A stretch of DNA of 64,000 bases from Cololabis saira (lineage: Eukaryota > Chordata > Actinopteri > Beloniformes > Belonidae), in contig NC_084600.1 in assembly GCF_033807715.1 (NCBI RefSeq), positions 46,631,324 to 46,695,323 on the forward strand. Direction: 5' to 3'. The notes beneath the pieces are model-generated. The model was not told the origin of the DNA. It made no database searches and saw only the letters and a list, made by a program, of their open reading frames with translations. This document shows positions 37,177 through 47,072 of the stretch, one piece after another (within the stretch, counting starts at the first letter, position 1; each line of letters starts with the position of its first letter). The translations under genes were made by a program, and so were the position numbers.

Positions 37177-37720
37177 GATTAGAGGAACCTGAGGCTCGTC
37201 TCACCTGCACAAATCCATCTCTAGCAAACCACTGCCGTAGTTGTATGATGTGATGTTTCCCAGAATCCCCCTGGGCTGCTAACGAGTGTCATGTTTCCCA
37301 GAATCCCCCTGGGCTGCTAACGAGGCATAGAGCTGCAGCTCACCTGCTGCACATGTTCACTTCCTGAACTTCAGAGAACGTTGGAACAAACACAGGAAGG
37401 ACTCGAGAACCTTTGATAGTTATGAGCTGATTGTGGCTGCTAAGTTCTGGGGGGGTGAAGGTGGGCCAGGAAGCTAGTTAGATGTGGACCTGCTATGTTC
37501 TGGGGGGTTTGGCTGCCATGGGGGGGGGGGGTGGACCAGGAAACCCTGCAGACCTCCAGCGGTGCAGCGTTAGATGTGGACGCTATTTTGATGGCTGTTC
37601 CGCCGCCTCTCTGTTCAGACGGCCGTAAAAACCCCAACACTAGAGTTCTTGTTCACAAAAGTGAAGCAGCGGCTCATTTCTGTGACACGTCCATCTGAAT
37701 AATCTAATGGAACTTTTCCA
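37177..37720. other. low-copy region with a 38-bp tandem duplication
   Basis: catgtttcccagaatccccc plus tgggctgctaacgag is present twice in tandem at 37251-37325. No gene recognised; open frames of 66 codons are unassigned. Confidence 0.5.
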
Positions 37721-37947
37721 CAGTGTTGTCCAAGTTCCTGCTTCTCATGAACTAGTTCAATGTTCAGTTCACATAGTTTAAAAATGAAAGTGAAGCTGAA
37801 ACTCACAGAATCTGAACAGTTCAGATTCCAGTTCCTGATCTGCAGAATGAACAAGTTCAAGTTCTTTATTTGCAAATATGTTGCGTTCAGTTCAACTTTC
37901 TCACAGAAATGAACGGGTTCATGTGAACTCGTTGATGCTCAACACTG
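37721..37947. mobile_element. non-autonomous hAT-like element (CAGTGTTG ends), short copy
   Basis: Starts cagtgttgtccaagttcctg and ends gatgctcaacactg, so the ends are inverted repeats. The interior is composed of gaact/agttc words shared with 33600-33716. 227 bp long, no coding capacity, no clear 8-bp duplication. Confidence 0.6.
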
Positions 37948-37948
37948 A

Positions 37949-38215
37949 TCAGCTCCATCCTGGTTCAGCTGATTGGTTTCCAAAGCCTTGATCTTCATCT
38001 GCTGCTGGGAACGGCTCTGGCTCTGGTTCTGGTTCTGGTTCTGCCATCTGGTCCATGTGGGTCCTGGTACCGACGGTTTCAGGACTCTGATCCAGATATG
38101 GTGTTCCAGGATAATCCAGGTCTAACATCTCGTCTCCAGTGATTGATGTGATTGATATTGATACGTCGCTCATGAACCTCCACACATGTTCCCAGGGGGA
38201 GTCTGGTCTGCACAT
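37949..38215 (-). CDS. small conserved ORF, copy 2 (88 aa, unassigned; probably relic)
   Basis: Starts MCRPDSPWEHVWRFMSDVSI; residues 1-36 match the frame at 16876-17037. It continues through an (EP)n stretch (EPEPEPEPEPF) to a stop. Just upstream on the coding side a 22-bp tandem duplication (38210-38253, gatcagtctgatctgcacat...) repeats the start-codon region. No domain recognised. Both copies sit in a longer shared segment (about 300 bp) that also has aggaaggatgaaagaaatag 5' of the ATG. Confidence 0.3.
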   Translation of the reverse strand: MCRPDSPWEHVWRFMSDVSISITSITGDEMLDLDYPGTPYLDQSPETVGTRTHMDQMAEPEPEPEPEPFPAADEDQGFGNQSAEPGWS

Positions 38216-38345
38216 GCTCAGATCAGTCTGATCTGCACATGCTCAGATCACTGTCGTCTCCAGCAGAACAACGTCTCTATTTCTTTCATCCTTCCTTCCC
38301 TTTCTCTGATGTTGGATGTGGATTTGAATGTAGTTTTGTTTAATG

Positions 38346-38791
38346 TTTCAAGGCAGAGTCCGAGGGACCGGCTTCAGGAGACATAGAGTCCTAGGGGCGG
38401 CTACTGCTGCTGTTACCATGGTAACAACCCCCCCTCCCAAAGGCAGGAAGTGCCGTGTGGCTCTGAGTAGAACGTATGAACCAATGCTACTACTGATATT
38501 TACTCAGTGTGCCGAACTCAAGTATAATTTTTTGTAAATACTGTTTAGTACGGCATTTCGGATGCACTCAAAGACAGAAGGGCTGATACCTTTACCAGGG
38601 CAGGGACAAGGCCGGTGGGTCGGGAGCAGCAGGGTCCAAACTGGGACATCAGATGAAGTGGTGAACGCTGGAACATCTTGCATGGGAACAAAGAACGATC
38701 TGGCAGTGAGTGTGGAGGAGAGAGGAGCTTTTATCCTGTCTTGATTGTTGAGGAGCTGCAGCTGGGAGAGCAGGTGAATGGATGAATGACG
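38346..38791. other. low-copy region, no gene recognised
   Basis: Contains a perfect X-box palindrome (listed separately). Open frames of 60-64 codons are unassigned. Confidence 0.4.
38412..38425. promoter_or_regulatory. perfect RFX X-box palindrome
   Basis: gttaccatggtaac is a 14-bp perfect palindrome that satisfies the RFX consensus at every position. No gene start is visible next to it, so any role is speculative. Confidence 0.3.
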
Positions 38792-38935
38792 AGGTGGGCG
38801 TGGCTGACGGGGTGGGCGTGGCTGACGAGGTGGGCGTGGCTGACGATGTGGGCGTGGCTGACGAGGTGGGCGTGGCTGTGGAGGTGGGCGTGGCTGTGGT
38901 GGTGGGCGTGGCCGATGAGGTGGGCGTGGCTGGCA
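38792..38935. repeat. 18-bp minisatellite (about 8 copies)
   Basis: Unit gaggtgggcgtggctgac with variants gatgtg, gtggtg and tgtg. Because the unit is divisible by three, every frame stays open on both strands (VGVADE- and RQPRPP-type repeats); these are not called as genes. Confidence 0.93.
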
Positions 38936-39300
38936 GATGGAGTGAGCAGGAGAGAGGGGAGTGACCAACCACAACACTCCCGTCTCAGACTCAGACAGTT
39001 TTCATATCTGTATTCACTAAAGGACATAATTGTTGGGCTGACTTCACTTCCAGGGCAGCTGCAACATCCAGCTCCGTCACCAATCCCTGCTGGAGCGTCT
39101 GCAGCCTCCGACGCAGATGCTGCACAGAAAACACACTCCTGGCCGCGTTAGTGTGTTGCTATGCTGCGTTAGCGTGTTGCTACGCTGCAGATTAACCGTG
39201 AACGAGGAGGAAGACGAACGATAAAGAGACTCAAAGGGTCAAGATGAATCTGAGGAGGAAACAGCAGAACCAGCTGTGACTGTCAGACCGTTTTCATTAT
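38936..39300. other. low-copy region
   Basis: Includes a tandem 21-mer (gcgttagtgtgttgctatgct / gcgttagcgtgttgctacgct in 39147-39188). No gene recognised. Confidence 0.45.
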
Positions 39301-39480
39301 TTATTTATTTAGCCTTTATTTAACCAGGTTAGTCCCATTTAGATCGGGGGTCTCTTTTATTCATTATTCGGTTTATTTTTTATCAAGGGAGACCTGTCCA
39401 AGATAGCAGCAACACAGTTAATTAAAAGATAAAAAAACAAACAAACAAATAAATTAATTACATAAAGACATAATGAGACA
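39300..39480 (-). mobile_element. dispersed 'tttatttaaccaggttagtc' repeat (LINE-type tail, reversed)
   Basis: attatttatttatttagcct, then tttatttaaccaggttagtc and tcaagggagacctgtccaag. The style matches reversed 3' tails of teleost LINEs. Only non-coding sequence is present. Confidence 0.5.
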
Positions 39481-39498
39481 TAATCAGGAGAAAAATAA

Positions 39499-39660
39499 AA
39501 AATAATATTTTAGAGGAGGAAGATTTTTTTTCATTGTGCACTATGTCGAAATGTCGAGAAAAAAGTCAAAATGTCGAGAAAAATAGTCCAAATTTCGTGA
39601 ATAAAGTTGAAATTTCAACTTTATTCTCGAAATTTCGACTTTATTCACGAAATTTCGACT
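39499..39660. repeat. gaaaaaagtc minisatellite, tract 5 (fold-back)
   Basis: Begins atattttagaggaggaagat, then gtcgaaatgtcgagaaaaaa units. At about 39615 it reverses into tttattctcgaaatttcgac, so the right half is the inverse of the left. The edge aggaggaagattttttttca matches the left edge of 58449-58905. The block is inserted beside a LINE reverse transcriptase fragment. Confidence 0.85.
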
Positions 39661-40255
39661 GTGCTTGAACCCTGTCAAAAATGTTGTAGATATTCAAAAA
39701 GCCTTTGCAGGAGCAGAGCAGTACAGGACAGTGTCATCAGTATACAAATGAAACGTTGAATTTGGAATGTTCTGTCCAAGGTTATTTATGTATATATAAA
39801 ACAATAAAGGGCCAAGAACTACACTGCAAAAACTCAAAATCTTACCAGGAATATTTGTCTTATTTCTAGTTAAAATGTCTAATTTTTAGTCAAAAAATCT
39901 TATTAAACTTAAAACAAGAGTCATTACCAGAAAAATAACTTGTTATTTGACAATTTTCACCTGTTTCAAGTAAATTTTCACTTGAAATAAGTAGAAAAAT
40001 CTGCCAGTGGGACAAGATTTTTTTGCTTGTAATGAGAAGATACATTTTAACTAGAAATAAGACAAATATTCCTGGTAAGATTTTGAGTTTTTGCAGTGTA
40101 TATATATTAAACAATAAAGGGCCAAGAACTAAACCTTGTGGAACCCCCTTATGTACCTGCAATAAATCAGAGTTAGGATGTTTCAAACATCTTTGACCTT
40201 CTTTCTCCTTCTTCTCTGCGTCTAATCTCCACCTCTCTTCTGTTTATTATTTCCT
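39661..40255 (-). pseudogene. LINE reverse transcriptase fragment, copy 1 (interrupted by a MITE)
   Basis: On the minus strand, KGVPQGLVLGPLLFNIY (about 40100-40160) is the conserved GVPQGSVLGPLLF motif of non-LTR reverse transcriptases. The MITE at 39822-40098 interrupts it. Beyond the MITE the frame resumes as NNLGQNIPNSTFHLYTDDTV, where YTDD stands in place of the catalytic YADD. A sister copy lies at 42582-42866. The clade looks Jockey/CR1/L2-like (inference). Dead: truncated and interrupted. Confidence 0.75.
39822..40098. mobile_element. fold-back MITE, copy 5 (internally deleted) with about 32-bp flanking duplication
   Basis: Ends cactgcaaaaactc and gagtttttgcagtg. Most of the right arm is missing. 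The flanks repeat: 39791-39821 (tatatataaaacaataaagg...gaacta) and 40099-40131 (tatatatattaaacaataaa...gaacta). The sister LINE copy at 42690-42740 has this sequence once, so the duplication accompanied or preceded insertion. Confidence 0.88.
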
Positions 40256-41190
40256 CCAAGCTTCCAGCCTTTTCCATGGAAACGTCCGCCGTCCCTGGCA
40301 ATTTGCTGCGTAATCCGTAGTCAGATAGCACGGAAATAGTCGTGCGCGGGTGATTACAGAGTCGGCCGGCTGCGGTGTGTGTGATGTGGAGAAGCTAAAG
40401 CGGCGCAGCAGATTTCCCTGGTCGCGGTTTCTGCACAACCAGCTTGCTTTTCCATTCAGGGATATCTGTTAGTACGAGCAGCGATGGGAAACGCAGCGAC
40501 CGCCGCGTTTCCCCCAGCAGATCCAGCTTCTCCCGGGGAGCGTGCTGCGTTTGAGTGCACGAGGAGAAGTCGCTAATGCATGGAAAATATGGAAAATACA
40601 GGCATTAAGCTGCGGTCGCCTGCAGGAGCAACGAGGGAAACCACAACTCCAATAACGGCCGATCCCTGCAGACGACCGATCCCTGCAGACGACAAGCTTC
40701 ACCGACATGAAACGGAGTTTCAGAAGCAGAAACACAGAGAAAAGCAGCAGTGGAGCTAAAAAAAGAGACGCTGACAACATTTAAAGAGCAAAACAGAAAG
40801 AAACGTGCCGACTCAGGCCGTGTGAAGCGTACTGGAAATGTCAGAACCCTCAGAACCCCGAGTTCATAGATCTCTCTGAGAGCTGGAAATAATGACGTGA
40901 CAGTGACGTCTGTAACAGTTCAGAGTGATAACCTTGCACCGTCCGCCCCATAAAGACCTTGGATCTTAGACCGCAGAGACCCGTCTGAGCTGTGGAAGAA
41001 ACTGAGAATTGACCCTTAGTCAAGGCCCCGTTGCTAGGTCATCTCTCCCGTCCACTTCCGTTATAAAAACGGTGTTTTATATCACTTTATTTCTAATTAT
41101 TGTACCAAAGAAAATTAACAGCAACTAGATATAAATAAAAACACTTTTTTTCTGCAGAGGATGTTGTCCTAAAAGCAGCTTATGTTGTTT
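40256..41190. other. low-copy region, no gene recognised
   Basis: 40280-40760 is GC-rich with several CpG and no repeat family seen; a minus-strand 103-codon frame (40469-40780) starting MLSASLFLAPLLLFSVFLLL has a hydrophobic start but no recognisable domain and was not called. A tandem gacgaccgatccctgca lies at about 40655-40692. Confidence 0.35.
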
Positions 41191-41193
41191 TAA

Positions 41194-42410
41194 AGGGGAC
41201 CTATTATGAAAAACACGTTTTTTCTTGTTTTAACATATATAAAGTGGTCTCCCCTCACCCTGCCAACTCAGAAAAGATGATACCCCATGAAAATCTGCAA
41301 GGTCTGCTCACCCCCACCCTTACAGAGTCCCCCAGTGTCATGTGGTTTCTGTGAGCCGTTTGGATTTGTGCATTTTCTTTACGTCACCAAAATGCAAACC
41401 ACGCCCTCGGTCTCCTCCGCTGCTGAAACCACGCCCACAACCAGCTCTCTCCGCCGGCTCGAGCTCCGCCATTGTTCAGCAGCGGTGGCTGTTTGAACAG
41501 CGAGGGAGAGTAGAAATGAGGTTTTGCATCGACATTTACCCTCATAAAAGGATCAGTTCCCACAGCACGGACCCGGTAACTGCACACGAGTCAGCAGTAA
41601 GTTCCTTTTTTTTATGTCATTTATATTTGTATGATCTTTGCATGGGCTAAGTATTTAGCTTAGCTCCGGAGCCCCGGCGCCGCATACGGAGCTGCGGGGG
41701 CTGCTCACGGACCGGACCGTCGAGGAGCCCCGGGCTCGGGGCTCTATTAGTACCGTAATACATTTTTCTTCTGTGGTTTCAGATCTTTCAAGCACCTGGA
41801 GCTGTTCACATTCAGAAGACGCGCGGTCCTTCCTTGAGCCAGCAATAGTGCTTACATTTTATTTATATATTTTAACAATAAAGTTGCCATTTGTGAAAAT
41901 TCAGTGTTTTCTTGTGTGTGATTTCTTTACAGTTACATGATTCATTCGTCTTGTAACATAAGAAGTGAAATGATGAGGAATTGGAGTAAATAACCGTGGT
42001 GTAACTGTTTAGAATTAAATTCAATCTTCCTGTGTGAAGACGAGGTGACTAAAGGCTGATTTATGGTTCCGCGTTTCACCAACGCAGAGGCTACGGCGTA
42101 GGTACGCGTTGATTTAACGCAGAACCGTGGACACGCTTTGCTACGCAGCCGCTGCTCTTCTGCCCGGAGCGACGCTTTGTCTCCTCCCCTGCTACACGTG
42201 ATTCAAGCAGCCAATCAGCACAGAGCGTCATTATCATAGCCCCCCCTTCCCTTAGAATGGAGCACAGAAAAAGAGGTTAGAAGCGGTAAAACTATAGACA
42301 CGGCCCACAGGCTGGATTTCTGATTTATGTAGAAAAAACAAGCTTTACATTGTTTTTAAGACATTCAAGGCCTGTTTAAAATATACATTAAATGCCATAA
42401 TAGGTCTCCT
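41194..42410. mobile_element. TTAA-flanked element, long copy
   Basis: Starts aggggacctattatgaaaaa and ends gccataataggtctcct, flanked by TTAA at 41190-41193 and 42411-42414. The outer roughly 13-17 bp are inverted repeats. The right 200 bp match 36590-36791. The body includes gccgccggctcgagctccgc-like GC-rich text and a polyadenylation-like aataaag at 41877. 41287-41650 holds short open frames with no recognised domain. At 42053-42140 there is a further nested repeat (gctgatttatggttccgcgt ... aacgcagaaccgtgg). Confidence 0.65.
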
Positions 42411-42458
42411 TTAAGTAGAAACAAATCAAGTACAAATCAAACATGTCTCCATCAAACA

Positions 42459-42926
42459 GCCTGAACGTTTCCATCCCAAACGCCTCCGAGTCCAGAGATG
42501 TCGACCTGCACAAAGCAAAGTGGTGAAGAACATAAGTTTAGTTTTCTCTGCATTTAAAACAAGTTGCAGGTGACAAAGCTGTGCTTGAACCCTGTCAAAA
42601 ATGTTGTGGATATTCAAAAAGCCTTCGCAGGAACAGAGCCGTATATGACAGTGTCATCAGCATAGAAATGAAACGTTGAATTTGGAATGTTCTGTCCAAG
42701 GTTATTCATATATAAACAATAAAGGGCCAAGAACTGAACCTTGTGGGACCCCTTATGTACTTGCAATAAATCAGAGTTCGGATGTTTCAAACATCCTCAA
42801 GCTTCTTTCTCCTTCTTTTCTGCGTCTAATCTCCACCTCTCTTCAGTTTATTATTTTCCTACAAGCGACTTCAAGCCTGAACGTTTCCATCCCAAACGCC
42901 TCCGAGTCCAGAGATGTCGACCTGCA
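42459..42926 (-). pseudogene. LINE reverse transcriptase fragment, copy 2
   Basis: Sister of 39661-40255. In reverse orientation, VLGPLLF (about 42720-42745) is followed, after a 1-base-type frameshift, by NNLGQNIPNSTFHFYADDTV with an intact catalytic YADD, then FDRVQAQLCHLQLVLNAEKT, which contains the L.LN..KT motif typical after the active site. A roughly 48-bp sequence (gcctgaacgtttccatccca...cgacctgca) flanks the fragment as direct repeats at 42459-42510 and 42879-42926. Confidence 0.75.
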
Positions 42927-43184
42927 AAAAACTAACGTAAGAAAGTCATATTTGTGGATAAAACTGATTATTGTTGTCGACCCGTTCTGGATAAACACTA
43001 TTAGAAAAAGGACATGAGCTTTTAACATCAGCTGATACGTTGGCGGAACACACAACATCCTGTGACTCTGAAACATGTCAGGTATTTAAAAACCTAAATA
43101 CTCTTGTCCGGCGAAAATAACCAGCAAATTAAATTGTAAAGTCCTGGACAAAACTTTATTAAATCACTGTTAGAAGGTGATGCC
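42927..43184. other. no gene recognised
   Basis: AT-rich, probably further LINE debris; nothing definite. Confidence 0.35.
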
Positions 43185-43333
43185 TTTAAATCATCTGGTG
43201 ACCTGATGTCACGTAGAAACTCTTACAGCTTTTCATTTGTTTATATTCATCTTTATTGGAAGGTTTTTCTCCTTAAACCTCAAATCCCCCGATTCCAACT
43301 TTATATTTTCACTTAGCTGCAAGAATACAGAAG
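43185..43333. repeat. direct repeat left of MITE copy 6
   Basis: About 148 bp beginning tttaaatcatctggtgacct and ending ctgcaagaatacag, roughly 90 per cent identical by eye to 43743-43890 on the other side of the MITE. Confidence 0.88.
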
Positions 43334-43336
43334 CTG

Positions 43337-43742
43337 CACTGCAAAAACTCACAATCTTAACAAGAATAGTTGTCTTATTTCTAGTTAAAATGTCTCATTT
43401 TTAGTCAAAAAATCTCATAACACTTAAAACTAGACTCATCACTGGAAAAAACAACAATTTTCACCTGTTTCAAGTAGATTTTCACTTGAAATAAGTAGAA
43501 AAATCTGCCAGTGGAACAAGATTTTTTTGCTTGTAATAAGAAAATAAATCTTGTTCCACTGGCAGATTTTTCTACTTATTTCAAGTAAAAATTTACTTGA
43601 AAAAGGTGAAAATTGTCAAATAACAAGTTATTTTTCTGGTAATAACTCTTGTTTTAAGTGTAATGAGATTTTTTGACTAAAAAAGAGACATTTTAACTAG
43701 AAATAAGACAAATATTCCTGGTAAGACTGAGTTTTTGCAGTG
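43337..43742. mobile_element. fold-back MITE, copy 6 (full length)
   Basis: Full-length member: cactgcaaaaactcacaatc to ctgagtttttgcagtg, with both arms and centre. It is flanked by direct repeats of about 148 bp, unlike the very short duplications expected for a DNA transposon. Confidence 0.92.
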
Positions 43743-43890
43743 TTTAAATCATCTGGTGATCTGATGTCACATAGAAACTCTTACAGCTTTTCCTTTGTTT
43801 ATATTCATCTCTATTGGAAAGTTTTTTCTCCTTAAACCTGAAATGCCTCAATTCCAACTTTATATTTTCAATCAGCTGCAAGAAAACAGG
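43743..43890. repeat. direct repeat right of MITE copy 6
   Basis: tttaaatcatctggtgatct ... cagctgcaagaaaacagg; partner of 43185-43333. Confidence 0.88.
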
Positions 43891-44740
43891 AATATAAGTG
43901 AATCTGAAGGTTTCTGATTTCTGCAAATCAAGTCAGGCGACTTGTTTTTCTCCCTTTGTCCTTTTGCATCTGCTTTTTTTTAGATCCGTATGAACGTTTC
44001 TCGTGTTTACTACAGGAGATTACACTAAACCATCCATGAATCAAGCCCGGTCTTCGTATTTAAACCGGTATTTTCTGTGTTATAAACAGATGTTGGAGTC
44101 GGAGGTGAAGCCGCAGCTCCTTTTCTTATCCTCCTGCACAAAGTTACGCCGTCAAAACGTCAGAAACTCCTTTAAGAGCCGTATTTCACGTCCGCTCGGC
44201 CGTGAAACCACACGAGTCGTGTTCCAGGAGAAGAGGAGGAGAAGAAGACGAGGAGGAAGAGGAGGAAAACAAGACGCAGCAGCTGCAGCGCCGGCGTCTA
44301 CGGATAATGCTTGATTTTATTGAGTTTTTTAAAGTATATTTATTGATTTCAAAGGGTCAGACAGTCAAGAATGAAACGACATTACAGAAATATGCACCTT
44401 CTTTTAAACATGGAACACACTCTCCACACTCAAAAAATAACCGTAAATAAATAAAAAATAAATCAATTAATGAAACAAAGAAAATAAAGAAAAATAAAAA
44501 ATATATGAAAAAAATGTATACTTAAAAATAAATAAATAAATGAAGAAGAATGAAAAAAGAAATGAAATGAAAAGGAGAAAAAAGAGAAAAAAAAGGGGGG
44601 GATAAAACTTTCACATCACTAACTCCGTCGTCATGGCGACAGCAAACAACACGGTTAAATACTCGAATTTACGTTAAATACTAGAAAACACGGTTAAATA
44701 CTCGTCAAAATACTGTTAAAAATCATCAAAACACCATTAA
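43891..44740. other. low-copy and A-rich sequence
   Basis: Includes a GA-rich stretch (44225-44270) and an A-rich low-complexity zone (44445-44600). Open frames of 82-103 codons are unassigned. ttgattttattgagtttttt...agtcaagaatgaaacgacat at 44309-44380 looks like a reversed LINE edge. Confidence 0.35.
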
Positions 44741-45018
44741 AACACTGTTAAAACAGCGTTAAAAACATGCTTTCACAAACTGACAGTAACAAACAGTAAC
44801 TTAAAAACTCATAATTTAGCCACTATAATAAATAATAATATATACATAATAATAATGTCATAATCTGTGTATATATCACGACAACGGATCCCATTGACTT
44901 TGCATGGTACAATATCCGTGGTGTTCACACGGAATTATACCATTTTCCGTGTTGGTGACACGGAAAATAGTGGTGAGAGGTCGTGGGCATTTCACGGATT
45001 TTTGTGAGATCAGGTTGA
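44741..45018 (+). mobile_element. hairpin-rich fold-back family, single arm
   Basis: Preceded by aaacactgttaaaacagcgt, then aaaaacatgctttcacaaac as at 25893-25945; then the standard arm from ctcataatttagccactata to gagatcaggttg. One hairpin is altered (ttccgtgttggtgacacgga). It directly abuts the hAT-like element starting at 45026. Confidence 0.75.
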
Positions 45019-45025
45019 TCTAAAG

Positions 45026-45515
45026 CAGGGGTCGGCAACCCAAAATGTTGAAAGAGCCGTATTGGACCAAAAACACAAAAACCAAATATGTCTGGACCCG
45101 CAAAAAAAAAAAGTCTTGTATGTATAAGCCTTAGATTGAAGACAAATGGCGAAAGGCGAAATGTTGAGAAAAAAGTCGAAATGTCGAGAAAAAAGTCGAA
45201 ATGTCGAGAAAAAAGTCGAAATGTCGAGAAAAAAATGGGAAAAAAACCGGGATAAAAAAAAATTAAAAAAAAAAAAAAATGTCGACATTCAAAATGTCAA
45301 GATTAATGTTGAAGTACAATCTTGAGAAAAAAGTGGAAATGTTAAGACAAAAGTCGAAATGTTGAGATTAAAAGGGAAAGGAAAAAGGAAGAAAAAAATA
45401 GAAAAAAGAAGAAAAAAGAAAAAAGGAAAAAAAAGAAAAAAAAGGTCAAACTTTTTTTAAAAAGCTCCAGGAGCCACTAGGGCGGCGCTCTAGAGCCGCG
45501 GGTTGCTGATCCCTG
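45026..45515. mobile_element. hAT-like element (CAGGGGTCGGCAACC), opposite orientation, with 8-bp target duplication
   Basis: Starts caggggtcggcaacccaaaa and ends gccgcgggttgctgatccctg. Flanks atctaaag (45018-45025) and gtctaaag (45516-45523) match at 7 of 8 bases, supporting hAT. The core contains gaaaaaagtcgaaatgtcga units at 45160-45370. Inverted relative to 31098-31537. Confidence 0.8.
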
Positions 45516-45523
45516 GTCTAAAG

Positions 45524-46780
45524 GGATGAGTTCTATAAAACTCTGAATCCATTGTGAAACTGTAGGAACAGAGTCTGAAATCCACTGGAGGAGAAACATC
45601 TCCAGCTCCTTCAGCAGCTTCAGTAATTGCTGATTTTATTGTTTATTTTTTAGACATGTACAAAACTAATCTGTGATGTTACAACCATCCACATCACAGC
45701 AGAACCGACCGACAAGGTTTTTCAGTAAATAAATAGTTTGCAAATGTCCATTGTGCACATTGGCGAGCAGCTTAAAAAGAGGCAGAACCAAAGTTGTATA
45801 AAAGAGAAATACGACTGTAAGCTGCAGAAATCCTCCCTCGTGGCGGCTAATCGCTGCTAGCTCACACGGCGTCTCTTTGAGCCAGAGGACGTTTTTCCAG
45901 AAAAACACGTCGCCGCGCTGCCAAGTCCGAGCGCCGTACCTGAACCCTGGACGCTGGAAAAAAGTCTTTCTGATTCCTCACCATTTAGAACAGAAAGACC
46001 TCGTTCCCCCCCAACCTCCGACTCCGTCTGCTTCCAATCAAAGCCGCGGGGACTGAACGACTGAACGCTTGTTGGTGGAAAACGCTCCGACTTGGCCAAG
46101 GAAACTCTGCTCTCTCTGTCTGAAGGACGGAGGGATAATTGAATAAATATGTCATGTAGGAAGATGTTTAGATGACAGACGGGGGGCGGTAAATATTTGC
46201 TTCTAAGGAACTGCCAAGCTGTGATGTCAATGTAAATGTAACTTTATTTTCTATAGCTTCTAGCTATCCTTTGGACGTACAGTAGCTACAGCTCGGTTTG
46301 CAAAAGCTCTCTACCACTACCAAAAGTTTTCTACCACTTTTAAACACACCTGGTATGTCCAAATTTTGGGGGATTTCTCTCCACTTTTGTCCCTTTTTAT
46401 TGATGTCCCGATAGGCCTGCAGTCTCGTACCCACAACTCCTCACACAGACGCACAGCCAAAATGATTTTTTCTTCCATCTTGATCGTCTCTGATCTACAA
46501 CCTGCAAGTTTTTTTCTCCCTCCACCACCTTCTCTCCTATCGGACACCGCTGAGATGTCGTCACAGCGCGGCACGGTGAAATTAAAAAATGTTCAATTTT
46601 GGCGCAGGCAAATATTTTAAGATATTTAGATAATTTTAGATATTTTGCGGCGCAATATCAGGCCAACAGAGATCATTTTAGATGCTTCCCGTGCCCTGAA
46701 TGCATTAAGAGACGGGAGCATTATTTTTTATAGGACGTTACTGGACTATCAAATTATGCTACCCCTGAAATATTGATTTA
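45524..46780. other. low-copy region, possible host sequence
   Basis: No repeat family recognised in 45530-46200. Minus-strand frames at 45666-45908 (80 codons, with a hydrophobic LTVVFLFYTTLVLPLFKLL segment) and 45857-46099 (80 codons) overlap each other; neither has a recognised domain. 46320-46620 looks like part of a dispersed element but lacks provable ends. Confidence 0.3.
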
Positions 46781-47072
46781 AAATTGATAATATGGGATGT
46801 TGAGTATTTGATCCTTCTAAATTAACACTAGCCATGACATTAATTGTATTACTTTTTGTGAACATTATACGATAGAGAGGAAAAAAAAAACAATTCTATC
46901 GCTTTGTTTGATATTCATTCAGTCATTCTCGTTTATTTAACCAGTAAGAACACATTCTTATTTACAATGACGGCCTGGCAAGAGACAAGGACCACTTGGG
47001 GGGAAAGGAAGTGGTTTAGGGAGTAAAACAGTAAGATTGTTGCTCTGCAAAATGTAGAAAACTAGGTAGAAC
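46781..47072. repeat. dispersed repeat, left arm of an inverted pair
   Basis: ttgataatatgggatgttga ... tttatttaaccagtaagaac ... cctggcaagagacaaggacc ... tagaaaactaggtagaac. It matches the reverse complement of 50029-50310 with about 85-90 per cent identity by eye. Confidence 0.8.

Noticed and set aside
38649..38977. Proline-rich or Ser/Thr/Ala-rich repeat protein
   Set aside because: The 18-bp minisatellite is divisible by three and open in most frames; no conserved flanks.
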